DNA of 64,000 nucleotides from Hongsoonwoonella zoysiae (GTDB lineage: Bacteria; Pseudomonadota; Alphaproteobacteria; Rhizobiales; Stappiaceae): positions 1,617,736 to 1,681,735 of the forward strand of contig NZ_JABRXF010000001.1 in the NCBI RefSeq assembly GCF_013266695.1, read 5' to 3'. The stretch's first letter is position 1, and each line of letters opens with the position of its first letter. The notes under the pieces are model-generated. The model was given only the letters and a program-made list of their open reading frames with translations, was not told the DNA's origin and did not search any database. Below, piece by piece: positions 46,285-54,676 of the stretch. A program made the translations under genes and the position numbers.

Positions 46285-46432
46285 GTGGGTGAGCCTCAAT
46301 GCCTTCCGCCAAGGGTTCGCCCGCGAACGGGCGCGAGGATTCATTTAGCCGGTACACATCGACAATTGGACGCAATCAACCGCGTGGTTGATAACGTACT
46401 CTTCTATAACTCTCTGATATCATTGAGAATAA

Positions 46433-46478
46433 TGGTAGCGGAGGAGGGACTTGAACCCCCGACACGCGGATTATGATT
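46433..46478 (-). repeat. Left attachment repeat: 3' part of tRNA-Met left behind by island insertion
   Basis: 46 nt identical to 59905-59950, comprising the CCA end, acceptor 3' strand, T-arm, variable loop and anticodon 3' side of tRNA-Met. Beyond the anticodon the sequence diverges and no D-arm follows, so it is not a tRNA gene. Confidence 0.92.
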
Positions 46479-46648
46479 TAGGCTTGAAAGTCAGTCACTT
46501 AGCTTCATATTGACCCAAGCTGTTTCATGGACCGTTTGATCGCATTCATGAATGGGCCGCCAAATTTTCTCAAGAGATTTCAAAGCGTTGCATTCAAGTC
46601 AACCGGCAAATGCACCCCCATTGCAACCCAGCAGCAGACCCGCAGAAG

Positions 46649-47581
46649 TCAACGTCGTCCTACGGGGCCCATTACCTTCTCAACAAGTGAAAGATTGATT
46701 GCGGTTAGCAGCTGGTCGCAAAAGCATTCGATGAACATTAGATGCTCAAGCCGAACATCGAGTGGGTCGCCCTCATTGAAGCGAAAAGCGTCACCTACCA
46801 GCTGGTGTGAAAGGTTTGCCAATCGATCTGATACTCGGCTGGCTCCGTGCGTAACGCAATTTCTAAGCTCTCCAATAGCTTCAACGGTCCGACACCAGTC
46901 ATCGATATCCGTTACCCGATAGGTACTCGGCCGAACCAACGCGGCGTGTTCGAAGAACGCTCTAAGTACATTGTGCAAGCCATCGTAGAGCTTTTTCCGC
47001 CTCCAACTTTCAAGGCGACTAGCCCAAGCTTCTTCCCAAGCCATCCGCGCTTGATCGCCCGCTTCTCTGTCCCTGTAAAGGCGACGAAGCTGCGAAAATT
47101 CCTGGCCTCGCATTAGCGTCATCGGAACATCATTCAAAAAGCACAAATAGAGCTCAAAAATTACCTCTTCCAGTGCCCCATACATATCGGAGGCACCATA
47201 GGCGGATAGGATCGGAGTCGCACGCTCATAGTTTTCTGCTGCTTCTCTTGATGGCCAAACTGCGATCGGGGTTTGCATTGCAGCGCCACCTGGGCCCGAT
47301 CTCATTGACATTGTCTGCAGAGCAACGTCCTCGGGACGGCCCCGCCAATGCTCTTGAGCTAAGTGCATAGCGTTTATGGTTATGGCCCAACGAAGGTACA
47401 CATCTCGAAGTGCGCTTCGCCATTCTCCAATTTTTCCGGTTGCCTCTGCGATCCAGTTGGGCACACCATCCCCGGAAGGTAATACGATGTTGTTGGCGAA
47501 CTCCGCTCCGGGCTCACGCCAATCAATCCGTTGATGCTGAGTAAAGCCAGCCCGCCGTCGAATACTTTGAGGTTCTCTCAT
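46649..47581 (-). CDS. HEPN-motif protein, second gene of a putative abortive-infection pair
   Basis: 310 residues, mostly helical, no signal peptide or TM. ELRNCVTHG (R240-x4-H245) matches the RX4-6H active-site motif of HEPN ribonucleases, preceded by the polar helix expected in that fold (DDWCRTVEAIGELR). It begins 21 nt after the stop of the AbiJ-like gene on the same strand, so the two are probably co-transcribed. HEPN proteins in such pairs are often RNA-cleaving effectors triggered by infection. I do not recognise the N-terminal 130 residues. Codon use is AT-richer than the flanking chromosome, consistent with transfer. Confidence 0.65.
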   Translation of the reverse strand: MREPQSIRRRAGFTQHQRIDWREPGAEFANNIVLPSGDGVPNWIAEATGKIGEWRSALRDVYLRWAITINAMHLAQEHWRGRPEDVALQTMSMRSGPGGAAMQTPIAVWPSREAAENYERATPILSAYGASDMYGALEEVIFELYLCFLNDVPMTLMRGQEFSQLRRLYRDREAGDQARMAWEEAWASRLESWRRKKLYDGLHNVLRAFFEHAALVRPSTYRVTDIDDWCRTVEAIGELRNCVTHGASRVSDRLANLSHQLVGDAFRFNEGDPLDVRLEHLMFIECFCDQLLTAINLSLVEKVMGPVGRR

Positions 47582-47602
47582 ACTGCGTCGCTACCAATTA
47601 CG

Positions 47603-48436
47603 TTAGAGGATATGTCCCTCACGCTCTCGTTCCAGCAGGAAAGCGGATGCGGATGCCGCCAGTCCCACCACAAGCATGGCTTCAGCAAGATCCGGCTCTC
47701 GGCCTTCGCGTACGTGCCGACCAAACTCTGATGAGTAACCCCAGAGCTTTTGCATTGCATCATCCAATGGCTTGGGGAAAAGGCCTTTCTCACGCCTTAC
47801 TAGGTCGCCTAACGTCGCACTTTGATTTCCGGTAACATCGCGAGCTAAGCACTCGAGTGCGGCAAGCGCATGTTGAACCGCTCCAGTTGTGTCGGGGTTT
47901 GGTCGCCTAGAAAGATCGATGCGCGCTTCATTCAGCTCTCTAGTAGAAGTTTGCCTCCCTGACTCATCTAGCAGCTGCACCGCTATCTTTACTTCATCCT
48001 CGAGCGGCTTTGGCCCTCTGAACTCAATGTGGCCATCGACCATTTGCCATCCGATACCTTGCTCAATGAAAAATGCGTTCAACTCACGTTCGAACCATTC
48101 ATGTGCGGGAGGATCGGTCCACGTTTGTTCATACAAGCGATTGAGACGCAAATAGATGGCTTCGGCACAATCGTACACTTTTTCCCATGCCGCCATTCGA
48201 AGCAGCCGCTGAGCCTCTTCGTCTAGGTAGTCTGCCGACCAATTACCGTCAGGAGCCACAAGCAAAACGCTAGAAATCAGATCGACAAGCGTTGAAGAAC
48301 CCAAACCACCCCTTTTGGCCAAAGCAAAGAGCGCAAAACGGAGGTTGGCCGGCGCATCATTTCGTACGGAAATTTCCGGCGCCGGCTGCTGAAATCCGTG
48401 ACGTCTAGAAAATGGTTGCTGCTCGCCCAACATCAC
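47603..48436 (-). CDS. AbiJ-like (AbiJ N-terminal domain type) abortive infection protein, candidate
   Basis: 277 residues. The beginning (FSRRHGFQQPAPEISVRNDAPANLRFALFAL) resembles the AbiJ_NTD4 domain, and the C-terminal helical half (ALAALECLARDVTGNQSATLGDLVR ... LWGYSSEFGRHVREGREPDL) resembles the conserved C-terminus of AbiJ-type proteins. AbiJ-group proteins cause growth arrest on phage infection. The match is by recollection of family patterns; a profile search would settle it. Start is GTG at 48436 or ATG at 48433, with GAGG upstream. Divergent from the integrase. Confidence 0.6.
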   Translation of the reverse strand: MMLGEQQPFSRRHGFQQPAPEISVRNDAPANLRFALFALAKRGGLGSSTLVDLISSVLLVAPDGNWSADYLDEEAQRLLRMAAWEKVYDCAEAIYLRLNRLYEQTWTDPPAHEWFERELNAFFIEQGIGWQMVDGHIEFRGPKPLEDEVKIAVQLLDESGRQTSTRELNEARIDLSRRPNPDTTGAVQHALAALECLARDVTGNQSATLGDLVRREKGLFPKPLDDAMQKLWGYSSEFGRHVREGREPDLAEAMLVVGLAASASAFLLEREREGHIL

Positions 48437-48509
48437 CGAAATTTCCTCAAATCAATTTGCCCCAAACCATACCCTGACACGCGGATTTTTCGATCTTAAT
48501 TTCGGCGTC

Positions 48510-49760
48510 ATGAAACGACGCCTGACGCCCAAGACCATCGATGCGCTGCCACCTGCCGTCAACAAGCGGTACGAGGTGCACGACCAATTGCTGCCCGGCC
48601 TGCACCTGCGTGTGTCGGCCACAGGTGGGAAGGTGTTCTATATCTCCACGCGTATCAACGGGCGCATGAAGCGCATCAAGATTGGCACTTGGCCCATCCT
48701 GACGCTGCACGAGGCCCGCGACAAGGCGCGCAGCATTCTCCGCTCCATCGAGCTTGGCCGCTATGTCGAGAAGGCACCACACGAAGAAGAACAGCGCATG
48801 ATGACGCTGGGCGAGGTCCTGCCGCAGTTCATCGAGCTTTACGCCAAGCAGCGCACCAAGGACTGGAAGGGCAGCGAACGCGTGCTCCTGAAATTCTCCT
48901 CCCTCTTCTCGCGCCCGATCGACCAGATCAAGCGTGCTGACGTGGTGCGTGTGCTCGACACGATCATTGCCGGTGGCGCGCCTACACGGGCGAACCGGGC
49001 GCTGGCTGCGATCAAAAAGCTCATGAATTGGTGCATTGATCGCGGCATGATCGAAACATCGCCTGTGGCTCACCTGAAGCCTCCCACGAAGGAAACGGCG
49101 CGCGAACGCGTATTGAACGACGCCGAGCTGAAAACCTGCTGGCGCATGGCCGAACTTGAAGGCTTTCCCTTCGCCCAATGCGTCCAGCTGATGATGCTCA
49201 CTGGGCAACGCCGTGGTGAGGTTTCCGGCATGCGCTGGTCCGAACTCAATCTCGAGAACGGGCTATGGAGTCTGCCGTCAACACGGGTCAAGAATTCCAC
49301 CGCGCACATCGTCCCCCTCGCACCATTAGCCGTCGACATCCTCAAATCGGTGCCACGCTTCCAGAACTCAGACTTTGTATTCACGACCACCGGCACGACA
49401 CCGATATCTGGTTTTGGCCGCCTCAAGGAACGCCTCGATGCCGCCTTCGCAGATGCCGAGGACTGGCGTTTTCATGACTTGCGCCGCACGATGGCCACCA
49501 ACATGGCCATGCTCCGTGTGGCGCCCCACATCATCGAAGCCGTCCTGAACCACAAATCCGGTATCGTCTCCGGCGTCGCTGCGATCTACAATCGCCACGC
49601 ATATCTGGACGAAAAGCGTGAGGCGTTGGAGCTGTGGGCGAAGAAAGTGGAAGAATTGGTTGTGACGACCCAGACAACGAACCTTGGTATTGGGAACGGG
49701 CAAAAGCCTACGCCGACGATTACAGCGATACCCGAGACAAGTTTATCGCTCGATTTGTGA
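48510..49760 (+). CDS. int: Tyrosine-type site-specific integrase (P4-like, DUF4102 N-terminus)
   Basis: 416 residues. The N-terminal arm-binding domain (MKRRLTPKTIDALPP, LLPGLHLRVSATGGKVFYIS) is that of P4-family integrases. Catalytic residues: R234 in LTGQRRGE, H322 and R325 in FHDLRRTMA, H348 in VLNHKSG and Y360 in AAIYNRHAY. It should recombine the tRNA-Met 3' end. It lies 2 kb inside the left (displaced) repeat rather than beside the intact tRNA, because the defence pair occupies the end. The C-terminal 30 residues are unlike family ends and overlap the next gene. Confidence 0.95.
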   Translation: MKRRLTPKTIDALPPAVNKRYEVHDQLLPGLHLRVSATGGKVFYISTRINGRMKRIKIGTWPILTLHEARDKARSILRSIELGRYVEKAPHEEEQRMMTLGEVLPQFIELYAKQRTKDWKGSERVLLKFSSLFSRPIDQIKRADVVRVLDTIIAGGAPTRANRALAAIKKLMNWCIDRGMIETSPVAHLKPPTKETARERVLNDAELKTCWRMAELEGFPFAQCVQLMMLTGQRRGEVSGMRWSELNLENGLWSLPSTRVKNSTAHIVPLAPLAVDILKSVPRFQNSDFVFTTTGTTPISGFGRLKERLDAAFADAEDWRFHDLRRTMATNMAMLRVAPHIIEAVLNHKSGIVSGVAAIYNRHAYLDEKREALELWAKKVEELVVTTQTTNLGIGNGQKPTPTITAIPETSLSLDL

Positions 49761-50422
49761 CAAAGCCGTCCGATGGGCACGCCTACAGTTCGCAGGACCT
49801 ATCTCAGCTAAGGCGCACTCTCACCCTCTCCGAAGAAGAATGGCCCGACGCAAAGCTTCATGAGCACACCGACGCATTAGTGGTCTTGATTGGGCGCGTT
49901 ATGTTGGTGACGCGCGAGGAAGGGTCCAAGGCACGCTTGCAGCGTCTTGATCGAAAGCTACTTGCACCTACCGGGAAATTCTTGGATGCCTTACAAAACG
50001 ACGAATTGGCCCACGAGTATCTTCAAGATTTGCTACCGCTAGACGAGACTGAGCGCCAAGAGATCGTCGAGCAGGTTTCAGCATTCAAAACGACTGTCGA
50101 AACCCACATGGCCAAAATCAGAAAATCTGGCAGCAAAGGCAAAACTTGGGACAGCGATCTCAAGGATCGTTTCGTCACTTATGTTGATTGGCTGTGTGAA
50201 TTCCTCAATCACGATGTTGAACCCAAACGAGCGATAGACGATGGGACCGAAGACCACAGCCAATTCGGGAAGTGCGTTTATCTCCTCGCACGCCCCCTGA
50301 AATGGGGCCAGATGCGAGGTTCTGAGGTCAAATTTGACGGCATTATTCGCAAGCACGTTGATGAATGGCGGCAGGCAGTCCAGCTGACAATAGAGCAGCT
50401 TGAGGCAGAGCGGGATGGATGA
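49634..50422 (+). CDS. Hypothetical protein downstream of the integrase
   Basis: 262 residues from a GTG inside the integrase gene (127-nt overlap), or 221 residues from the GTG at 49757 that overlaps the integrase stop by 4 nt. The overlapping stretch (DNEPWYWERAKAYADDYSDT) reads like genuine protein, better than the integrase frame there, so the longer start is kept. The rest is helical and charged (EYLQDLLPLDETERQEIVEQVS, ETHMAKIRKSGSKGK) without TM segments. I recognise no domain. Position between integrase and AlpA suggests a role in the element's own biology. Confidence 0.65.
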   Translation: MGEESGRIGCDDPDNEPWYWERAKAYADDYSDTRDKFIARFVTKPSDGHAYSSQDLSQLRRTLTLSEEEWPDAKLHEHTDALVVLIGRVMLVTREEGSKARLQRLDRKLLAPTGKFLDALQNDELAHEYLQDLLPLDETERQEIVEQVSAFKTTVETHMAKIRKSGSKGKTWDSDLKDRFVTYVDWLCEFLNHDVEPKRAIDDGTEDHSQFGKCVYLLARPLKWGQMRGSEVKFDGIIRKHVDEWRQAVQLTIEQLEAERDG

Positions 50423-50555
50423 GAAAGGACTGGTTTTACGCCTTTCTGATCCATGTAACGCATTGGAATTAAAAGCGATAATTTGGGATAACACGGTTGT
50501 CGCAACTGGCGACGTTGGAGCCGGCTCCTTCATCAATCGATGAAAGGAAAATCCA

Positions 50556-50801
50556 ATGAGTAACACCACCACGGGCCATCCAATGGCCGATCAGCAGATC
50601 GTGCTGAACCGTTCCGACCTAAAACGCCTCGGCATCCGAGTAAGCAACAGCAGCTTGCTCAGATGGGAACATGCTGGCCGTTTTCCGCGCCGCATCCGCA
50701 TGGCCGGAACAAGCGTCGCCTGGCTCAAGTCAGAGGTCGAAACTTGGCTGAGTGACCGCGCCACCGAGCGCGCCAATCACCACTACGCCGACCCCTACTA
50801 A
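50556..50801 (+). CDS. AlpA-like helix-turn-helix regulator/excisionase
   Basis: 81 residues with an AAAGGAAA ribosome site. The winged-helix part (LNRSDLKRLGIRVSNSSLLR WEHAGRFPRRIRMAGTSVAW, two adjacent stretches) ending in LKSEVETWLSDRA is typical of AlpA/phage-excisionase proteins that activate integrase or replication genes in P4-like elements. It directly precedes the replication genes. Confidence 0.88.
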   Translation: MSNTTTGHPMADQQIVLNRSDLKRLGIRVSNSSLLRWEHAGRFPRRIRMAGTSVAWLKSEVETWLSDRATERANHHYADPY

Positions 50802-50917
50802 TCGAGGGGCCTAAGCGCCCCTCTCCCCACCACAACACTTGCCAATTGCAGAGCGCCATTCGGTGCGAGCGGCACCCTTTTGCCCAGTGGTTGGCCAGTC
50901 ATTGAAATGGAAAAATC

Positions 50918-51895
50918 ATGAAAACGAAAAAGCCCTACAAGCCAACCAAGCACCCCAGAAACACGGCACGCATATTCAAGAATTTGGACGATGATGCAGA
51001 TGTCATTCGCAGCCAGTTCCACTTCCTTCAAGACGTTTGGGATTTTTGGGACGACATCGGCGATCCCGTTTACACTTTCCTCGCCTTCAAGAAGGTGACC
51101 ACAGGGAAATGGGTGGAACAAGCCATCAAGGCTAGCGATGGCCTATCTGAAGTCACGCTGTTGCTCACCAAATACCCTCGCTGGGATTACGATCAGTATT
51201 ACTGCCCGAACCCTTTCTCCGAGCCGCGCCGCAAACGGCAATATGCGCTGCCAACTCGGTTCGGCTGGTGCGACATGGATGAAAGCGATCCCGAGGAATA
51301 CGACCCTTGGGCGAGCTTGGTATGGGAAACCTCGCCCGACCGTTATCAGGGACTTTGGGTGTGGGACAAAACGCACAGCGCCGGCGAAGCGGAGAAATTC
51401 TCAAAGGCTCTCGCCTATCGGCACGGCGGTGACAAGAACGGCTGGTCCGCAACCAAGATGCTACGCCTTATCGGATCGGTAAACCACAAACCCGAATATG
51501 ATGAGCCATTTGTCCATACCGTCTACTGCGATTGGACCAAAATCGCGTCTCGTCCCATGCCGCTGAAGGGTAGGCGCCACAGCTGGCCCGTCAGCATGGC
51601 GGAGGTTGATGCCAATCCGAACAAGCATGACCGGCTGGCTGTGCTCAAAAAATATTGGAAAGAGCTGCACCCGAAGGTTCGGACACTCATCCGCAACCGG
51701 AAGGCATACGAGCCCAACCGCTCGGCCCAGATCTTTCACATGATCGCAGGGCTTCACGAGGCCGGTGCATCGCATGATGAAATTGCAGCCGCGCTTTGGG
51801 ACAGCCCTTACTTCTTCGAGAAGCATGGCTACGACATCGGCAAGCTAAATGACGAAATCGGTCGTGTCGTCGGCAGGCTGGGAGGTGGGAAATGA
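50918..51895 (+). CDS. Putative primase of the island (RepB/AEP-like)
   Basis: 325 residues. WCDMDE (D119/D121) fits the DxD metal site of archaeo-eukaryotic-type primases, and MLRLIGSVNHKPEY resembles the (P)GSxNxK motif that follows in RepB-like primases. The end overlaps the helicase gene by 4 nt, an arrangement seen in primase-helicase modules of plasmids and phage satellites. It would start replication of the excised island. Assignment rests on motif order, not on overall similarity. Confidence 0.7.
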   Translation: MKTKKPYKPTKHPRNTARIFKNLDDDADVIRSQFHFLQDVWDFWDDIGDPVYTFLAFKKVTTGKWVEQAIKASDGLSEVTLLLTKYPRWDYDQYYCPNPFSEPRRKRQYALPTRFGWCDMDESDPEEYDPWASLVWETSPDRYQGLWVWDKTHSAGEAEKFSKALAYRHGGDKNGWSATKMLRLIGSVNHKPEYDEPFVHTVYCDWTKIASRPMPLKGRRHSWPVSMAEVDANPNKHDRLAVLKKYWKELHPKVRTLIRNRKAYEPNRSAQIFHMIAGLHEAGASHDEIAAALWDSPYFFEKHGYDIGKLNDEIGRVVGRLGGGK

Positions 51896-52890
51896 AGCGG
51901 CCTACCCAGAAGAAAGTCGAGCCTGCGTTCAAACGTCTGAGTGAATACGAGCCAAAAAAGATCAATTGGTTTTGGGATCAGCTTATCCCGTTCGGCATGA
52001 CCACGGTGGTTGAGGGTGATCCCGGCTTGGGCAAGTCGTATCTGCTCATGCACCTAGCAGCCCTGCTAACGAGAGGTGCCACATTGCCCACCGGGCAGCG
52101 CATGCGGCCGAGGGACGTTGTCTATTGCACAACCGAGGACTCGTACAGCTACACGTTCAGTCCGCGCATCAAAGCACTCGGTGGCAATCCCGATAAGATC
52201 TGGGTGCAAGGCAAGTACTCGGCCTTTGATGATGATGGTCTTCGGACGCTGCGGCATCATGTGCGAAGACACAAGCCCGGCCTTATTGTTCTGGACCCGC
52301 TGTTCAACTATATGCCGGCTGACCGAAACGCTTACAGCCCGAATGAAATTCGCGCGATCATGGGCGAGTTAAATGAAATCGGGGAGTCGTCCAACGCGGC
52401 TGTTCTGCTGATCCGGCATTTGACCAAGACCAAGCGCGACAAGCAGATATATCAGGGCGCGGGTGGCATTGATGTGATTGGCTTCGCACGCTCGGCAATT
52501 CGCATCGAAAAGCACCCCGACAATCCAGATTTGCGTCTCATGGTCCATTTAAAATGGAACCTCACGACACAGAGTAAAAGCTGGGTTTACGAGGTGGTCA
52601 AAAAGGACGGAGAAGACCTGCCCATTATCCAATGGCGCGGACAGTCCGACATCTCGATTGATGACCTCGGCAGTGACGATAGCGACGAAAGGCCACCACC
52701 TCGCAGGAATGCCGTCGAGTTTTTGCGGGCTGAGCTGAAAGACGGCCCAATGCCCGCAAAATACCTGCTCGAAAAGGCCGAGAATGAAGGCATCAAGAAG
52801 CGGACGCTTGATCGCGCCAAGTCAGAGCTGAATGTGATCGTCGAGCAGCAAAAGCGCAAATGGGTTTGGCGATTGCCTAGCGATGGGTGA
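51892..52890 (+). CDS. RecA-fold replicative helicase/AAA ATPase (RepA-like)
   Basis: 332 residues. Walker A GDPGLGKS (42-49), VVYCTTEDSYSY for the catalytic strand, Walker B LIVLDPLFNY (131-140), and VLLIRHLTKTKRDKQIYQGA with GIDVIGFARSAIRI as sensor region place it in the RepA/RSF1010-like hexameric helicase group (AAA_25). A C-terminal segment (about 270-332) resembles a winged helix. Coupled to the primase by a 4-nt overlap and followed by a terminator. Confidence 0.87.
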   Translation: MKRPTQKKVEPAFKRLSEYEPKKINWFWDQLIPFGMTTVVEGDPGLGKSYLLMHLAALLTRGATLPTGQRMRPRDVVYCTTEDSYSYTFSPRIKALGGNPDKIWVQGKYSAFDDDGLRTLRHHVRRHKPGLIVLDPLFNYMPADRNAYSPNEIRAIMGELNEIGESSNAAVLLIRHLTKTKRDKQIYQGAGGIDVIGFARSAIRIEKHPDNPDLRLMVHLKWNLTTQSKSWVYEVVKKDGEDLPIIQWRGQSDISIDDLGSDDSDERPPPRRNAVEFLRAELKDGPMPAKYLLEKAENEGIKKRTLDRAKSELNVIVEQQKRKWVWRLPSDG

Positions 52891-52914
52891 CCACAGGTTC
52901 TCCTTGTGCAACAG

Positions 52915-52943
52915 CGTCCCGGTTTATTCGCCGGGGCGTTTTT
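52915..52943 (+). terminator. Rho-independent terminator after the helicase gene
   Basis: CGTCCCGG / CCGGGGCG stem (8 bp, one G-T pair), 8-nt loop, then five T. Ends the primase-helicase operon 25 nt after its stop. Confidence 0.85.
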
Positions 52944-52980
52944 GTTGGAGCGCGTCAGAGCGCCAATTGTGTGCAGAGGA

Positions 52981-53070
52981 ATTCTGGCAATCTGGCAGCC
53001 TGAAGATGTCTACCTCAGAACTCAGATCGCCAGGTTGCCAGAATGTCAGTCACGAGAAATGGCGATCTGA
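52981..53070. repeat. Two overlapping inverted repeats, candidate replication origin or control element
   Basis: Pair A: ATTCTGGCAATCTGGC (52981-52996) and GCCAGGTTGCCAGAAT (53029-53044), 15 of 16 positions complementary. Pair B: TCAGATCGCCA (53022-53032) and TGGCGATCTGA (53060-53070), 11 of 11. The right arm of A and left arm of B overlap by 4 nt, so the two hairpins exclude each other. The block lies in the 345-nt gene-free gap (52891-53235) just past the replication genes. Confidence 0.75.
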
Positions 53071-53204
53071 CTCCTCGCCGAAATTCGGCTACAGGTCCAA
53101 AACCTCAGCAGTCGATATGCGTGCTTGTCCGCGCCCGAAGAGGTCGCCTATTAAAAAACACCCTCTCCTATCCGCTGTGGTCGACTGGCCAGCATGACGT
53201 ATTG

Positions 53205-53228
53205 CGTTATATAACGTGATGCGTTATA
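53205..53228. promoter_or_regulatory. Probable HigA operator
   Basis: CGTTATATAACG (53205-53216) is a perfect 12-bp palindrome, followed by a further GCGTTATA half-site (53221-53228), immediately before higB. Antitoxins of this class bind such sites to repress their own operon. Confidence 0.65.
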
Positions 53229-53235
53229 TTCCCTC

Positions 53236-53520
53236 ATGATCCAAAGCTTCGCTGATCCCGAAACGAAATTGATCTGGTTAGGACGGCGAAGCCGCAAGTT
53301 GCCGCCCGATATTCAATCGGTGGCATTGCGCAAGCTGCGTCTGCTCAATCAGGCCCGCGTATTGCAGGATATGCGCGTACCACCCGGCAATCGACTCGAA
53401 GCCCTCAAGGGCGGGCGCAAGGGGCAGCACAGCATTCGGATCAATGATCAATGGCGCATCTGCTTCGAATGGCAGGATGGAGGACCGAGCAATGTCGAAA
53501 TCGTCGACTATCATGACTGA
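53236..53520 (+). CDS. higB: HigB-like toxin (RelE/ParE superfamily)
   Basis: 94 residues. The fold pattern ([53 protein letters not shown] in consecutive parts, then [19 protein letters not shown] and VEIVDYHD at the end) is that of HigB, a ribosome-dependent mRNA endonuclease. In the HigBA order the toxin gene comes first, as here. It overlaps the antitoxin gene. Confidence 0.93.
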   Translation: MIQSFADPETKLIWLGRRSRKLPPDIQSVALRKLRLLNQARVLQDMRVPPGNRLEALKGGRKGQHSIRINDQWRICFEWQDGGPSNVEIVDYHD

Positions 53521-53806
53521 GCTTCTGCCCAACCCACATCCCGGCGAAATTCTACTTGAGGAATTTCTCAAGCCGATGGGCATCAGCCAGAATGCTCTTG
53601 CCCGCGCCGTGCATGTGCCGCCGCGTCGTATCAATGAAATCGTCTTGGGTAAGCGCGCATTGACTGCCGACACCGACCTGCGCCTTGCGCGCTACTTCGG
53701 CATGTCCGAGGGCTTCTTCCTCGGGCTACAAACCGACTTTGACCTGATGGAACGCCGCCGGGTGATCGAGAGTGATCTGGATACGATCGCCCCGAGGGCG
53801 GCCTAA
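53492..53806 (+). CDS. higA: HigA-like antitoxin (XRE family)
   Basis: 104 residues from the ATG at 53492, which has GGAGG 8 nt upstream; a later ATG at 53513 begins at the usual family start ([19 protein letters not shown]) and is the alternative. The helix-turn-helix ([20 protein letters not shown]) and the [19 protein letters not shown] segment are standard for HigA. It neutralises HigB and represses the operon. Confidence 0.93.
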   Translation: MSKSSTIMTELLPNPHPGEILLEEFLKPMGISQNALARAVHVPPRRINEIVLGKRALTADTDLRLARYFGMSEGFFLGLQTDFDLMERRRVIESDLDTIAPRAA

Positions 53807-53818
53807 GAGCTACAGACG

Positions 53819-54676
53819 ATGGAAATCCAGAGATTTGAAACCGACGTTTGCTTTGAATGCCCGGTGTGCGGAAAGTACGCCGAAACATCTGCAGAGGTGC
53901 CTGAACCCAATTGGGGTGCCGCCGAGAAGATGTCAGACCTAACCTCTGAGGATCAAACCGAGGTGGTGTGCAACCACTGCAAGACCGCTTTCTCCGCTTA
54001 TGTCTACAACTCATCAAGCAGTTGCGACGTGACCCTCGATGAGCACCCAGACACCGTGGTTGATGCGGACATGGCCTTTTTCTCGCCCCCTGACGAGGAC
54101 TGGACTGAGACGGACATCCCGGCCAACCCCTACGACGTATTTATGCAATCCTATCACCACACTGGCGACATCCTGGCTGATCACGGTGGGGACGACGGGT
54201 CTCACTTGATAAACCGCATGGTATTTGCTCAGAAAGTGGGCGCTATGGAAGCCTATTTGGGCGACACGTTGAAAAACCGCGTCAACGAAAAGCCCGAAGC
54301 CATGTTGCGCCTACTGGAGGCAGACAAGGAACTCGCGAAGCAGCGATTTGGTCTCGCTGAAATAGCAGCCAAACCCGAGATTGTGAGCGAAGCTGTAGCG
54401 CAATACCTGCGGTCGATCCTCTATCACAATTTGCCGAAAGTGGACTTCCTTTACCGAACAGCACTTGAAGTCACCGTTCTGCGCAGCCACGCCGACAAGG
54501 CAAAACTGATGAAGGCGATCAACTATCGACATGACTGCATCCACCGAAACGGTTTCGATAAAGATGGAGCTCAACTGACCAAATTCACCAAGGCGTACGT
54601 TCAAGAAACAGCCGACCTCATAAAATCGCTCGTCGAGCAGATAGAGGAAGACGTCTACGGACCGTATCCCTTCTGA
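53819..54676 (+). CDS. Zinc-ribbon protein with C-terminal HEPN-like domain
   Basis: 285 residues. Residues 11-54 hold two CxxC knuckles (C14/C17 in CPVCGKY and C51/C54 in CNHCKTAF), a zinc ribbon. The C-terminal helical part ends in INYRHDCIHRNGFDKDG, where R237-x4-H242 fits the HEPN RX4-6H nuclease motif and the following RNG is frequent in that subfamily. It starts 12 nt after higA, so it may be co-expressed with the toxin-antitoxin pair. Function unknown; an RNA-targeting effector recognising something through the ribbon is my inference. Confidence 0.7.
   Translation: MEIQRFETDVCFECPVCGKYAETSAEVPEPNWGAAEKMSDLTSEDQTEVVCNHCKTAFSAYVYNSSSSCDVTLDEHPDTVVDADMAFFSPPDEDWTETDIPANPYDVFMQSYHHTGDILADHGGDDGSHLINRMVFAQKVGAMEAYLGDTLKNRVNEKPEAMLRLLEADKELAKQRFGLAEIAAKPEIVSEAVAQYLRSILYHNLPKVDFLYRTALEVTVLRSHADKAKLMKAINYRHDCIHRNGFDKDGAQLTKFTKAYVQETADLIKSLVEQIEEDVYGPYPF

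Noticed and set aside
46433-46478. A second tRNA-Met gene
   Set aside because: Only the 3' part of the tRNA is present; sequence diverges after the anticodon and there is no D-arm or 5' acceptor strand. It is an attachment repeat.
52883-53197. 104-codon plus-strand frame after the helicase
   Set aside because: It overlaps the helicase stop, runs through a terminator and the nested inverted repeats, and has no recognisable content.
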